The position numbers and the translations under genes were made by a program. DNA of 64,000 nt from Lanius collurio (lineage: Eukaryota; Chordata; Aves; Passeriformes; Laniidae), in assembly GCA_020086605.1 (NCBI GenBank), contig JACBWW010000050.1, positions 1,352,791 through 1,416,790 on the forward strand. Reading direction: 5' to 3'. The notes under the pieces are model-generated. The model was not told the DNA's origin. It was given only the letters and a program-made list of their open reading frames with translations, and did not search any database. Shown one piece after another: positions 15,101 through 26,054 of this stretch (the stretch's first letter is position 1; the number at the start of each line of letters is the position of its first letter).

Positions 15101-18100
15101 TCCGCGCTGTCCTGCAGCCGATGGATCTCCTGCAAGCACAGCAACAGGAGCAACCATCACATATTCCTTCCCGGAGAGATAACAGCTTGTGCAGACACGC
15201 CTGTGGAACCAAACTGCTCCTTAAAGTTATGCTCCCAAGATTGAACTCCAGGTGTTCCAGAATCAAAAGCCACATTCTTTTGTGCTGTATTGGTGTATGC
15301 TTTAAAACCAGTGGGAAGGGAGCACTGAAGTCCAATTTTATGCCAAATAAACACTGGACTTTGTTTACAGTGAACCTACTCCCTCAGAAAATGAGACACT
15401 GTAAATCACCATTATAAAAAAACTGTGATACATTGGTCCTGCAAAATATTTGTACAGTTCCAGAAATTGCAAAACAGGAAGTCCAACACGTCTCTTCTCA
15501 TAATTGAAGTTGACTGAAAGATCCATTTCATACACTTACAACAGCAGTTAGGTTTAAAGATTTGAAATTTTTTTTTTTTCAAAACTATACATGCTCTTTT
15601 ATTTTATACTGACCTTCATAGCTTGTTCAAGCTTTGCAGACAGACTTGCAACAGCTTTTTGGGAACGCTCAAATTCTTCACGCTGACGTTTTAAGATTGG
15701 GGCTTTGGCTTCTACTTCCTGCACTATTTCATCCAAATATTTATTGATTCTCTTATTCTCCAGCTTTTCCATATGCAACTGATCCTGAGTTTCTACATAG
15801 GCATTGTAGAGCTGCAACAAAAAGGTTTTGGGCTGTTTTTGATACATCTGTACAGATCTCTTAAAAAAGAACCACTGCTAATGATACAGTTCATACCTTA
15901 AGGCACTGCAATTTTATGCAACTCTGAAGTAGTTAATTCAGAAAAACAAACTGGACTTCTAAAATATGGTTTTAGGACTCATATCACAGCAAAGAAGTCA
16001 CACATTAATTTTAAAATGGCCAACTTTATAGTGCAACTGTCTGCAATAAAAGAATTCTACATAAGAGGCACAAGTCTTAAGCAAGTTTAAGACAACAGAA
16101 ATATCAAAACCAGTAACACAGCATAAAGGAATTTAATGTCTGGACAAAACAATCAATAACAAACAATGACAATACAAATTGCATAACCAGAAGTGTAAAA
16201 ACCCCTAGCATCTGTATCACCTATCGTTATGCTAATTTTTTTGCAAGTACAGGCCAAAAGCACAGCAGTACAGATGAAAAACTACGTAAATAAGAAAAAA
16301 AAAAGGCTGCTCCTGCCAAAAATGCATATAGAAAGTAAGTTTATATTAACAAACCCCACCTACTTCTGAATTTGATCTACTAAAGAAAAACTGTAAGGCA
16401 TGTATTAAAAAATCCCAGTAACTCAGCAAGTGAAGTCTGCCTCAAGTAAGATTTCCTTGCCTTCATCAGGCATGGCCTCAAACCCAAAGAGTGCCCCAAG
16501 CCTGCACCTTTCCATTCTCAGAGCATCACTGATGGCATCCAAGGGCTTTGCTGCTGGAGAGGTTGTGCTCACTCACCTCAGTTAACTTCATGCCAGGCTT
16601 GACCACTTTGGCCACTGCTGCAGCAGTGGGAGACATGGCTGCAAGCTCCTCCTCGGACAGGATGGCTCCTGGAGACACAACCCCACAATTACAATCAAAA
16701 GCTGCAATAATCCCTATCAGAAATACTCTTAAATATCATATATGACTGGCTTTATTTGAATTGCTGAAAAGCCGTTGCTACTAGGAGTCCTAAAATTTAA
16801 ATAATTTCAGAACATGAGCAGTTGAAATAGCTGGAGCAAGGCTTAACCTCAGGTTTTTTTCTCACAATGTCAGAGGTTTGGAGCAGCAGAGCACTGGTTT
16901 ATTTTCATTAAATTAACAGAAGGATAGAGCAAATGTACTCCATGCCTCTGTTCCTTCCTACTCTCTATCCTTTAGAAACTATGGATATGCAGCAAACAAC
17001 AATAAAGACAGAGATAAAACAGTGAATACTGAGCAAGATTTAATGTCATACAGAAATTTAAGGACAGAGTTTTGTTCCCTGATGCCTTTTTTTTAAGAGG
17101 AAAATAAGAAAAGTTTAACATCTCAACTTCCCTCTCCAGAAAACCACTAAAAGAAGGATGATTCAGCCCTGAAGAAAAGTTTCCTCTCCATTTTCTTTGA
17201 AAAGATAACAGATTAACAAAAGAACTTCAAAAAACACTAAGACAGAAATGCACTTTCTGTTGAGGGAAGCATATTTATCTACATCTATAAGCACATGTAT
17301 ATATATATATATATATGTGAAAAAGCTTTTTAAATGAATTATTAGGAATGACCAAAGATGAAGTTAGATTAATGCAGCTGGTTCTCACAGAAATTCAGCA
17401 CAACATTTCCTTGAAAGATGATAAACACCCACCTTTGCGCTTCGTAGCTGACAGTAAATCATTGGCATTCTCCAGCTCCTTCTCCAGCTTACTGATCTTC
17501 TCTCTCAGCTCCTTTTCCATGACAGCTTTTGACTCCTCCACCTCAGCCAAATGCTCCTGGGTTGCTTTATTAGCTAAAATTAAATCAGACAAGCAGGTTG
17601 TGTGTTGTAATTGGTTTTATTTTAAAAAGATCAAAATTTACCTGTGTACCCTAAATTTTACTTTATATGATCTGCAAAAGTTCATGCTGATAAAAAAACT
17701 CAACAGTGTGAGAAAAGCCTACCACCTTTGCTTAGAAAGGGCAAAAATATGAACTGTTCTTAGCAGTGAAAAGAAATCTTAACTAAAAAACTAAAGTGAA
17801 GACACATCTTGCAAAATTAGACCCTTTCATCAAAATCCATAGTAAAATTCCAGGTGTGTTTGAAAATAGATCCCCAAACAGCAGTAAATTCAACTAGTGA
17901 GGTTCAATTTTTGTTACAAAGGGACTGGTATTTCTATCACTCCCAAAGCCCTATGAAATTCCTTTCAGGAACACAACCCCCCCATTTTTCAGAGCACCAA
18001 AGTACTCCAAGGAGCCCAATTGCTCTCCCCCTTACCTTCACCTGCCTCCTTCAGGAGCTTGTGCAGCTCTTCCACTGCTCCTGTCAGCTCGTTGCTCTTT

Positions 18101-21100
18101 GCCTCTGAGTCATCAGCAGCACTCTGAAGAAAGTTTAGCTCACCTTTAGTACACAGCAACCCCATGTTCACAAGAAAGCTTCAAGTGACCACAAATTATG
18201 AGCACAGTTTTCTGAGTAAAATGCTGAAAGATTCAGCTAAGCTGGACAATCCTTTCCAGGTGGATTAAGTCTCACTTTGATGCAAACTGCCTACCTGAGA
18301 GTAAGAAGCATCAGACACTGATTTGATGTGACAATTCCCAATAGCATGTATGACCTTTAGCTATTTACAGCTGCTGCTGGCTCTTTCCTTCTTTTCACTA
18401 AAGAAAACTGGGAATTTTCAATATTCTATTTCAAACAGTCTGAAAAATACGTTATTTTTAGAGACTCTTACACAACAATCTGTTTCTTTGCTTCCAGCTT
18501 CAGAACTCTGAGTGCAAAGCTGTACAATGTTTATTTGGATATCTGTGCAGGAAAGCTCACAAAGCAGAGCTCAGTAACCTGTGCACTGAAGTGTGCAAAG
18601 CAAAGAGCAAGCAGCTGTACATTTTAACTGACTTAGAAGGTTACAGGTTATTTTTCACTCTTTGAGTCAACAGAACAAATACTACTTGTTTACATGGTGT
18701 GTCTTTGACACAGCACAAGACATTCAGCTGGGTCCTAACCAGGTCACCAACACCTGCAGTGTTCAGAAATGAACTTCTAACTCTGGAAAATCTCTTCCAC
18801 AGTCCTACTTTCCAATAGATCTTGAGACATAACCACATTTTTACAACATGAAGCCTCAAATTAGTTGGTATAAAATTACTATTTCAACCCCAGTTTTGCT
18901 TATTCTCCAAGATAATCCAAACAATGTAAGAGTCTAAATGCTGACTAAGACAGAAGCAAAGAAAACAATGTTTTGGATGCTTCACAATGAAGTCAGCCTT
19001 TCCCACATCCACACTTTGTGGGGAAAAAAACTCCAAATTGGCCTGCATTGCATAAGATTTGGCCCCTACTACAGTTACAACAGAATTATAAACTCACCTT
19101 ATACAAGTTGGATAATTTCATGTGGGCATTTAGTTCATTGTGGAATCTCTCCTCCATGCTTGCCTGCTGCTCTTTTGCCTGGCAAATGAAAGAGGAGACA
19201 GGGTAGGGGAGCATCCCACTATTTCTACTTCACTCATTTTATTGTTTGATTTGTAGAAGCAACTGTAATGCTGTTTCATGTATTTCAAGCTGTCTCACCT
19301 CCTTCAGTTTATTCAAAAGTTCTTCCACATGCTTCTGGAGGTTTTCATTTGACTGTTTCAAGCTGTTCACCTGTTCCTCCATTCTGGAAACCTATTCAGA
19401 GAAGAAATAACAACACCATATAAAATTTTTAGTTCCTAGTCCAGTTTATATTAGAAAATACTTGTCTCATTGTTTTTAACCTAAAAATAAAGCAAACCCA
19501 AAAGTTGCTGAAAGAGCAGAAAGGGTGATTCAAATACAGTTATTAAAGTACTTGGCTTTGTTTAATAACTTCATCAGGTGGTACAATTTCTAAGAAATGA
19601 CAACTCAGTTGTCATTACCTCCTCCTTTTTGTTCTCCAGACTACATTTGAGCTCCAGGATTTCATTGCCTTTCTCCCTGGCAGTATGGAGCAGTTCATCT
19701 GTTTTGGCTTTCAGCTCTGCATTCAGCCACGTGTTCTGGTTCTGCAGCAGCTCTTTTTCTTGCTCCAGCCTTTTCTCCCGGTACTGAAAAGAGAATTGCA
19801 CAGTGTGATTGTAGTGGGTCCACAGAAAATAAAGCAGCCAATTAAACTACTCTGATGAGAGGAGGAGTAGCAAAAATGTACTGTAATTTGGTAAATACAG
19901 GCAGCGCTCCTTATCACACTGGTAGTAAGTTACAACTATCAAGCAACAAGAAACTCCTGCCATTTCAGTTAGTTTTCTCAAAGTTTACATTAGCTGGGAA
20001 CACGAACTAGATTAGAAGCCTTTTAGAGGAAATTCGTTATGATATTGACATTTTTGTCCCTTCCCCCTCTCTTTATGGAGTTTATTTTGCCCACAGAGTA
20101 ATGGTACAGGTTCACAGCTAATTATTTTTCTCCTTTGTACCTCCCTTCACAGACCTGGAGTCCTTCCTAGAAGGAAAGAGCAGCCACCACTGCCACCAAG
20201 GAGGCCTGGACATGCTTGCCCAGCCTGATACCCCATGTCTTCTAGGAATACAGATCTCACTTCCAGTCACAGCCCCCAGTTTAATAGTAAAAGAACTTGC
20301 TATAAATAACAGCTGTTTACTTGACCTATTTTCTAAGGAATTAAAACAAAATGGTGATTGCATCACACACAAACAATGCAGAACACACACTGTGCTTATA
20401 AAGCCCTACTCACCTTCATGGAAACATCTGATGTTTGAAGCTCATCCAACTTCAGCTGAAGTTTTGCCTTTTCTGTGTTTGCCTCTGTGAGCTTTTCATT
20501 TAAGCGTTTAACATCCTCTGGAGCAAGGAAATCAGTGTTACAAAAAGCTGTCACATAACAGCTTTCATTACTAAATTGTAAAGAATGACAACAGGCAAGA
20601 TACTTTGTATGTAATTGTATGTTGGGCACTAAGATACTGTATAAGGCACGTCTTTAAATAGAGAAAAACAAGCACCAAACTGCTGTTTTTCTGCAATTAC
20701 TGTGGTATTTCCTGCCTTGTTTCCTTTCCTCTAAAGAGTTTCCTGCTAATCCAGTATTTGGTGCTGCAGGTACAAACTGCATGCTCCATTCAATTCAGTT
20801 GTTCAATCAGGTTTTATTTGGTATTTATTGGCTGTGTTCCTGGCTGTACCATTTAAATGTTCAACTTCCTGAGATCGCCTTTCAGTTGTTCGGACCAAGT
20901 CCCTCTTCTCAGCTTCCAGTTCTTCCTTCTCTCGACATAACTGGCTCTGAAAAAGATTGCAGAAGGGCAACAAAGAAATGTGATCAGCTCTGTGGAACAG
21001 TTTACAGCCACTACTTATGCTTAGACTCACAAAGCTGCAAGCTAAACCTCAGTGAGTTACCCCAGCCAACTGAACACTGGGATAAGAGGCTTAGAGTGGG

Positions 21101-24100
21101 CAGACAAATCACAATGGAATTGTTCAAAACTGCCTTTCAATTTAATATTCTTGGAAAGACAGCTGTGATAGTCAAGAATTTACTGAAACAGTTTAATATG
21201 GTTAAATAAAAGGGGTAACAGAGCAAACAAGGAATGAACACGTGCATCAATATAAAAATCAAAACAAAGGCAATAATCTTGGATCATTTACAGACTGCAC
21301 TGTCTCTGCCCTCAAGGTATCACTACAAAGCACCTCAGTCAGGCTCAGATATGCTGCTCTGCGGAAACAATCAGATCTATCTTATCATGGAAAAATCAAT
21401 CTAATAAACTTGTTTTACTTTCCTGCCCCAAAATTACTGCTCTGCTGGATTAATCAGCTCAAGTAACTCATCCTGCAACCCAGTGAATTTTTGGGAATAA
21501 CACAAGGAAAACTGTGCCAGAGTGTGGGAAAGGATGGGGAAAAAGAGGAACTCTTGTTTACACCTTTGTCTGAATTTTGGGGGTGTGGTTTAAAGTCACT
21601 TCACAACAGGTTTCAGCTGGAATGGAACCATCCATCCAAACTGAAACAAGAGCACCTGCTCACCTGTCATCCAGTTTGCTAAAACATCACCTTTTACTTA
21701 AAAACTTCCTGCAATTTTCCTGCACACCTGCCCTATGGACATGTAAATATCTCCATGAGCTCGTACTGGTACTGATCTTGACTCTTGATTGGGAACTGAG
21801 TGCATTCTGTGCTGCAAAGGGCCAGGGGAGCCCGAGGATTTCAGTCCTGGCAGTACCTGAATGGCCGCATTCCGGTCCTGGGCAGCCTCGAGCTCCTTGT
21901 TCTTCTCATTGAGCACCTTCAGCTGCTCATCTGGGGGGGAAGGAACAGCAGTGAGGGATCTCCACTGTAAACATGACAGAACTCACTCTCCAAATGAAAC
22001 AGAGCAAAAAATATCCCTTACAAACATTTTTAACAAAAGAGAGAGAAGAATTCCAGGCCTCGCTCAGGGGTACTGAGGCAGAGTGAGGCAGTCCTTAGAG
22101 CAGAAGGACCTTTTGTGAGGATCCATACATAGCCCACTGTACTGTTACTACTCAGTAAGGGGCTTTTTTTCCATGAGAACAAAAGATTCCACTAAAAAAG
22201 GCCAACTTGAACACACCACCAAAATACACCTCTACAAATGCAGCTGATGGAGAGATTTTCAGCTCCTGTGTAGAACCTGAAGCAGTTCACACAACACTGG
22301 ACTGAAGGGTAAATGAATATCTGGTATCCAGCACTTAAGAATGTTACACAGTTACACTTACGAAGCTTTTTAAGCTCCTCCCGCAGAGTTTGACATTCCT
22401 GGGTCTCGTTTACAAGTCTTTCCTGACTCTGAGCCAGTCGCTTTTCCACTTCAAAGTACTGTTGCTCTGCAAAATAACAGTCATCTCAGTTTCACTTAAT
22501 CAACATTTTTCCTTTATCATCTTTACCAATCATCATTTTAAAGAAAATATCTAAAAACACTAGGAGACTGTAATAAAATTTGATGGGAAAAAAAATAAAA
22601 AAGCATTTTTGAGGGCAAAACCCTTTATTTCCACATTGAATGAATGTTGTTTAAAATACTTTGCTAGCATGACAAGTCGTATGCTTCCAGAAACCGTGAC
22701 ATGTCTCAACCTGGTCTAGTGGAAGATGTCCCCACCAATGGCAGGGGTTGGAATGAGATGAGCTTTAAGGTCCCTTCCAACCCAAATCATTCCATGACCC
22801 TGTGAAACGACCCATCAAATAAGAGCCTAATTAATCTGAATAGTTCTTTAACATTTTTGATGGAACCAGAGACATTGCATCAGCCCAATAACACAGTGTG
22901 GGCTCATCAGCTTAAAACTTCTTTTACCTCAGGAGTAAATCTATACACATACAATAAAATCCACATAACCCCAGGTATCAAGGGATTGGATCTGGGGAAA
23001 CTTTTCATGAAGACTTCTTAAAATTAATTCCAAGGCTCTATTCCCTTGGCAGTGAAAAAAAAAAAAATAAATCTCAATTTTGGTGATCTGAAAGAGTTAA
23101 CTGGAGCTTCAGTGTGAAATACTCAATAAAAGCAGAACTAAGCCCACTCCTGGGCAGGACAGGTTTCTAAGGAAGTACTGAGGGATGTTTGTTTATCTTC
23201 TTCTTCCTCTCATACTTTACAATTCCAAATAATGCTGTGCCTCCTGCCACTCGAGAAGAACAGACCTGGAAGACAGCAACCTGCTAAAATCTGTGGGTTA
23301 CCTTAATTTACAGCACATTTTAATAATGCATTCCCCAAGAGTCCTACCATGAAAGAGATTGAAAAGCTGAAAGGCAGAAGTGAAGTTTATATTTGAAAAG
23401 TCTCACATTCCCAACAAATTAACTCTTGTCTCCTGCTCTCTGCTGCTATTACTGTTCTGTGAACAACTAACTCATCTCCAAATCAACATAAAAATATTGA
23501 TTCCATCAGGATCATTTTACAGAATGGAATTTAACAGTGAAGTATAAACCTAAGGCTGTTTGAGAGCTGGGTTAACAAAGCTGCATTTCTCCTACACAAT
23601 GAGGTCCAAAGCAGACCGAAGCACAGAACTGTTTAGGTTGGAAGAGACACCCAAGATCAGAGTCCAACCATTGCCCAGCACTGCTAAGGCCACCACTGAC
23701 CCATGTCCCCAAGGGCCACTTCCACACAGCTTCAAAATTCCTCCAGGCATGGGGACTCCACCACTGCCCTGGGCAGCTGTCCCACGGCTGGACAACCCTT
23801 CAGTGAAGGAACTTTCCCAGTGTCCAACCCGAGCCTCCCCTGGCCCAGCCTGAGGCCGTTCCCTCTCCTCCTGTCCCTGTTCCCTGGCAGCAGAGCCCGA
23901 CCCCCCTGAGCCCCCTCCTGTCACAAGGTCCCCCCTGAGCCTCCTTTGCTCCAGGCTGAGCCCCTTTCCCAGCTCCCTCAGCTGCTCCTCATCAGATCTG
24001 CGCATATCAACGGTATTCAAAAACCTCACGAAAAGCTTTAAGCCCTCTTCGAACGCAGTTTTAACCCTGAACGTCCCTGAGCAAGAGAAAGAAAAAACAA

Positions 24101-24452
24101 CAACAAAAAAGACTGCAGGAGCCAAAGTGAGAAACAAACACCGATCAGGTCCCACTGCAGGCCCCTTCCCAGCCGCCTCACAGCCCCAGGGCACCCCCCG
24201 AGAGCCTCTGGAAGAAAACACCGCGCTCCATGCTCTGCCCGCGCCACCTCCCCTGAGCACAGGGACCGTGGCCGCTCCGCGGGCCCGCCACCCACACTCA
24301 CCGCTATCCACCTTGAAGCGCTCATGCCGGGCCCGCAGCCCATCGATCTCGCCCTGCTGGTCGCCCAGGAAGCGCTCCAGCTTGCCCTGCACGGCGCGGG
24401 GCAGTTTGGCGAGCTCGGCCCGCTCCAGGAGCTGCTGCAGCACGGCCGCCAT
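397..24452 (-). CDS. TPR: TPR, nuclear basket nucleoprotein (C-terminus off window)
   Basis: TPR forms the filaments of the nuclear basket at the nuclear pore and acts in mRNA export, heterochromatin exclusion and spindle checkpoint anchoring (family knowledge). I identified 38 coding exons on the minus strand by their close match to vertebrate TPR. All have GT donors and AG acceptors, and the phases close exactly, giving 5,616 nt or 1,872 codons with no frameshift or stop. The start codon at 24452 opens with [14 protein letters not shown], as in mammals (MAAVLQQVLERTEL). Residues 1 to about 1640 are heptad-rich coiled coil. Residues 1641-1822 are a Ser/Thr/Gln-rich linker, followed by a basic nuclear-localisation region. 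The acidic tail (roughly the last 490 residues in human) is beyond position 1. No later exon is visible in 1-396. Exon coordinates are in the four part entries. Intron 1 and intron 15 contain CR1 copies. Transcription diverges from ODR4. Confidence 0.98.
833..932. repeat. Local 28-bp direct repeat in TPR intron 37
   Basis: Two copies of a 28-bp unit beginning GTTTCAGCTGGAAAT lie at 833-860 and 905-932 with one mismatch, 72 bp apart. The sequence between them (859-903) occurs again at 2392-2436. I do not recognise a transposon family. Confidence 0.8.
2392..2436. repeat. Second copy of the 45-bp segment from 859-903
   Basis: A 45-bp stretch beginning ACTGATAGGTTTCTTCTAAG matches 859-903 with about two mismatches, in the same orientation. 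The copies lie in different TPR introns with two coding exons between them. Confidence 0.8.
3612..7690 (-). CDS. TPR: TPR exons 27-34, residues 1204-1641 (distal coiled coil)
   Basis: Exons: 7543-7690, 7034-7171, 6286-6417, 5898-6028, 5334-5544, 5035-5181, 4463-4661, 3612-3817. This is the distal coiled coil. Conserved landmarks include [55 protein letters not shown] and [10 protein letters not shown]. Exon 32 (about residues 1458-1506) is the least conserved here; its start [14 protein letters not shown] differs from the mammalian sequence, although the rest aligns. The ATG at the start of exon 32 is an internal Met codon, not a start. Confidence 0.96.
7877..15811 (-). CDS. TPR: TPR exons 12-26, residues 398-1203 (central coiled coil)
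   Basis: Exons: 15614-15811, 15022-15129, 14277-14503, 13133-13296, 12913-13052, 12681-12829, 12256-12418, 11863-11997, 10977-11117, 10651-10819, 10014-10180, 9644-9796, 8992-9108, 8151-8354, 7877-8061. Exons 12-14 cover the part that in human TPR contacts NUP153 and docks the protein at the pore (established knowledge); conserved blocks here include [17 protein letters not shown] and [16 protein letters not shown]. Exon 16 (about residues 630-676) is a Pro/Ser/Thr-rich break between coiled coils with the motif STPKRP, a possible proline-directed phosphosite. The other exons are Glu/Lys/Gln-rich heptads such as [20 protein letters not shown]. Exon 14 ends with two A bases directly before a GTAGGT donor, so the Lys codon is split. 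Confidence 0.96.
13374..13765 (+). mobile_element. CR1 LINE fragment (3' part) in TPR intron 14
   Basis: Typical avian CR1 3' region in plus orientation, antisense to TPR. It starts near GGGGCTGGAGCGTGTCCAG, passes GGAGAAAAGGAGGCTCAGGG and ends near the 3' tail at AACTCTGTGAACCTATGAC. It is 5' truncated, as most CR1 copies are. ORFs across it are remnants without a complete reverse transcriptase. Confidence 0.88.
16577..24452 (-). CDS. TPR: TPR exons 1-11, residues 1-397 (N-terminal coiled coil)
   Basis: Exons, in transcript order: 24302-24452, 22362-22466, 21857-21930, 20850-20946, 20414-20517, 19619-19783, 19299-19391, 19098-19178, 18036-18123, 17433-17573, 16577-16668. The protein is long heptad coiled coil with segments typical of TPR such as [39 protein letters not shown] and [13 protein letters not shown]. 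Exon 1 ends in phase 1 (a G that joins AG of exon 2 to make Glu 51). Exon 11 carries [15 protein letters not shown], a short non-heptad stretch that is nearly invariant in mammals. Intron 1 (22467-24301) is the longest in this part and contains a CR1. Intron 3 (20947-21856) has no recognised element. Confidence 0.96.
17298..17316. repeat. (TA)n microsatellite in TPR intron 10
   Basis: A run of alternating T and A, about nine units, inside intron 10. Confidence 0.9.
22703..22808 (+). mobile_element. CR1 LINE 3' end fragment in TPR intron 1
   Basis: About 100 bp of the extreme CR1 3' end in plus orientation: GTGGAAGATGTCCC, then GGTCCCTTCCAACCC and CATTCCATGACCCTGTG. It is antisense to TPR. 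Confidence 0.85.
23620..23993 (-). mobile_element. CR1 LINE fragment in TPR intron 1
   Basis: A CR1 3' region in minus orientation, in sense with TPR. It runs from GAGGAGCAGCTGAGGGAGCT (near 23993) to the tail TCTCTTCCAACCTAAACAG (near 23625). Its inner 210 bp are nearly identical, in inverted orientation, to the CR1 at 25475-25941 on the other side of the shared promoter. Confidence 0.9.
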
Positions 24453-24850
24453 CGCTCCGGCACAGCACCGCCCGCCGCCGGGCGCGCTTCCGTTTCCGGC
24501 CCGGCAGCGGCGTCCGCCATCATGGGTGTGGCGGCAGCTCTGCGTCATTGCCACAGCCGCCACAGCCGGGATTGAAGACCACACAGATTCGTCTCTATGA
24601 TGGATAAGGACCTGTCTGTGCTTCTAAGGTGTCCCGTGTGCCCGCGCCAGGGAGGTGCGGGAGAAGGGCGGCCGCTTCCGCCACTCTCAGCATGGCGATA
24701 CGGGGGCTCGGCTCTCCCTCTGCGCGCCCTTTTCCCGCGCTTCTCTCGGCATTGGCTGCGTCATCTCGCTGAGACGCGGCGCGTACTGATGACGTAGACA
24801 GGCCACCTCAGTGCTCGGCTGAGGCAGCGGCGGCTGCAGGAGTTGGGGAT
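24453..24850. promoter_or_regulatory. CpG-rich bidirectional promoter of TPR (-) and ODR4 (+)
   Basis: The segment between the TPR start codon and the ODR4 gene is GC- and CpG-rich, unlike the AT-rich flanks, and no TATA box is evident. Visible motifs include ETS-type CTTCCG (near 24487 and 24673), an E2F-like TTTCCCGCGC at 24731-24740, a reversed CCAAT (ATTGG) at 24751-24755, a GCGTCATC ATF-like site near 24758, TGACGT at 24790-24795, and a YY1-like GATGGCGG on the minus strand near 24510-24525. Transcription start sites and the end of ODR4 noncoding exon 1 cannot be fixed from sequence. ODR4 exon 1 probably starts in 24600-24850. Confidence 0.8.
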
Positions 24851-24931
24851 GCGGAGGTGGTGATTCCGGGGGGTCTGGAGGTGCTGAATCCGGGGATGCG
24901 CAGGTGCTGTGCCCTGGTGGTCCGGAGGTGC

Positions 24932-25051
24932 TGGTCCCTAGGGATGTGGGGATGCTGGTCCCTGGGGATGTGGGGATGCTGGTCCCTGGGGATGTGGGGA
25001 TGCTGGTCCCTGGGGATGTGGGGATGCTGGCCCCTAGGGATGTGGAGGTGC
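24932..25051. repeat. 24-bp minisatellite, five units, with degenerate flanks
   Basis: Five perfect-length 24-bp units (start positions 24932, 24956, 24980, 25004, 25028) with consensus beginning TGGTCCCTGGGGATGTGG. The middle three are identical; the outer two differ at two to four sites. More diverged units of 23-24 bp extend the array from about 24880 to 25083. It lies just downstream of the CpG island in the 5' region of ODR4, probably intron 1. Open frames across it on both strands are by-products of the repeat length being a multiple of three. Confidence 0.93.
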
Positions 25052-25474
25052 TGAGCCCGAGGATCTGGAAGTGCTGAGCCCGGGTGTGAGGACCCGGCTG
25101 TGGGGGGCATGAGTTGAGGTGTCTGATCATCTTCCCTGTGGAGGCTCAGGATGCCCTTTGCTTCCTCACCCTGTGCTCTTGGGCTTCAGCTTTTTAATGC
25201 TTAATTCTTTGGAAGACCTCTCCAGATATGAAGGGGTTTTGAGACCAGCCCTTCAGGGAAGGGAGGGGAATCTGTGGCAGCTCCTGTGCCCTGGGTTCTA
25301 GGGGAGAGCTGCAAAGGGTGCTTTGAGTACTTGGGAATTGGAATGAAGGTGGTGTAGGGCATGTTCAAGGACACGTGTGGAATTTAGCAAGTCCCTATGT
25401 GAATGGAAAAGTACATCCTTTAAAAATATCATGCAGCAAGATATTGTTTCTTGAAGCCATTCCAAAATTCAAAT

Positions 25475-25941
25475 CCTGTGTTCAGTTTTGGGCTCCTCAG
25501 GACAAGAAAGGCATAGAGGGGCTGGAGCATGTGCAGGAAAGGCAATAGAGCTGGGGAAGGGGCTGGGGCTTCAGGAGCAGCTGCAGGAGTTGGAGGGGTT
25601 CAGCCTGGAGAAAAGGAGGCTCAGGGGGGACCTTTTGGCTCTGCACAACTCCCTGACAGGAGGGGGTCGAGCTCTGCTGCCAGGGAACAGGGACAGGAGG
25701 AGAGGGAACGGCCTCAGGCTGGGCCAGGGGAGGCTCAGGTTGGACACTGGGAAAGTTCCTTCACTGAAGGGTTGTCCAGCTGTGGGACAACTGCCCAGGG
25801 CAGTGGCGGAGTCCCCATGCCTGGAGGAATTTTGAAGCTGTGTGGAAGTGGCCCTTGGGGACATGGGTCAGTGGTGGCCTTGGGGGAATGGTTGGACTTG
25901 ATGACCTTACAGGGATTTTTCAATCCAAACAATTCTAAAGG
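25475..25941 (+). mobile_element. CR1 LINE fragment upstream of ODR4 coding exons
   Basis: A CR1 3' region in plus orientation, in sense with ODR4. It begins near TGTTCAGTTTTGGGCTCCTC, includes GGAGAAAAGGAGGCTCAGGG, and ends near 25941 after a GGGATTTTTCAATCC tail. It is the mirror partner of the CR1 at 23620-23993. Confidence 0.9.
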
Positions 25942-26054
25942 ATCTTTGTGAGACCTGTTCTCCTGAACCCATTGCAGTGTATGTACCTTCTTTCACTTTA
26001 TGCATTGTGTGTTTTGTAGGTTGGAACTGCAACACCTCACTTAAACCTGGAGCC

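Noticed and set aside
23592..24584. 330-codon minus-strand ORF as a separate gene
   Set aside because: It is TPR exon 1 plus its 5' leader, intron 1 and a CR1 fragment read through; only 24302-24452 is TPR coding. Kept only as a possible retained-intron product.
24932..25051. CRISPR array
   Set aside because: The 24-bp units are contiguous with no spacers, in a vertebrate nuclear genome.
24687..25130. Pro/Ser/Thr repeat protein on the minus strand (and its plus-strand counterpart)
   Set aside because: The repeats are the translation of the 24-bp minisatellite, whose length is a multiple of three and so leaves frames open.
25488..25951. ORFs at 25488-25951, 13337-13744 and 46248-46523 as genes
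   Set aside because: They lie within CR1 3' fragments and contain no reverse-transcriptase or endonuclease domain.
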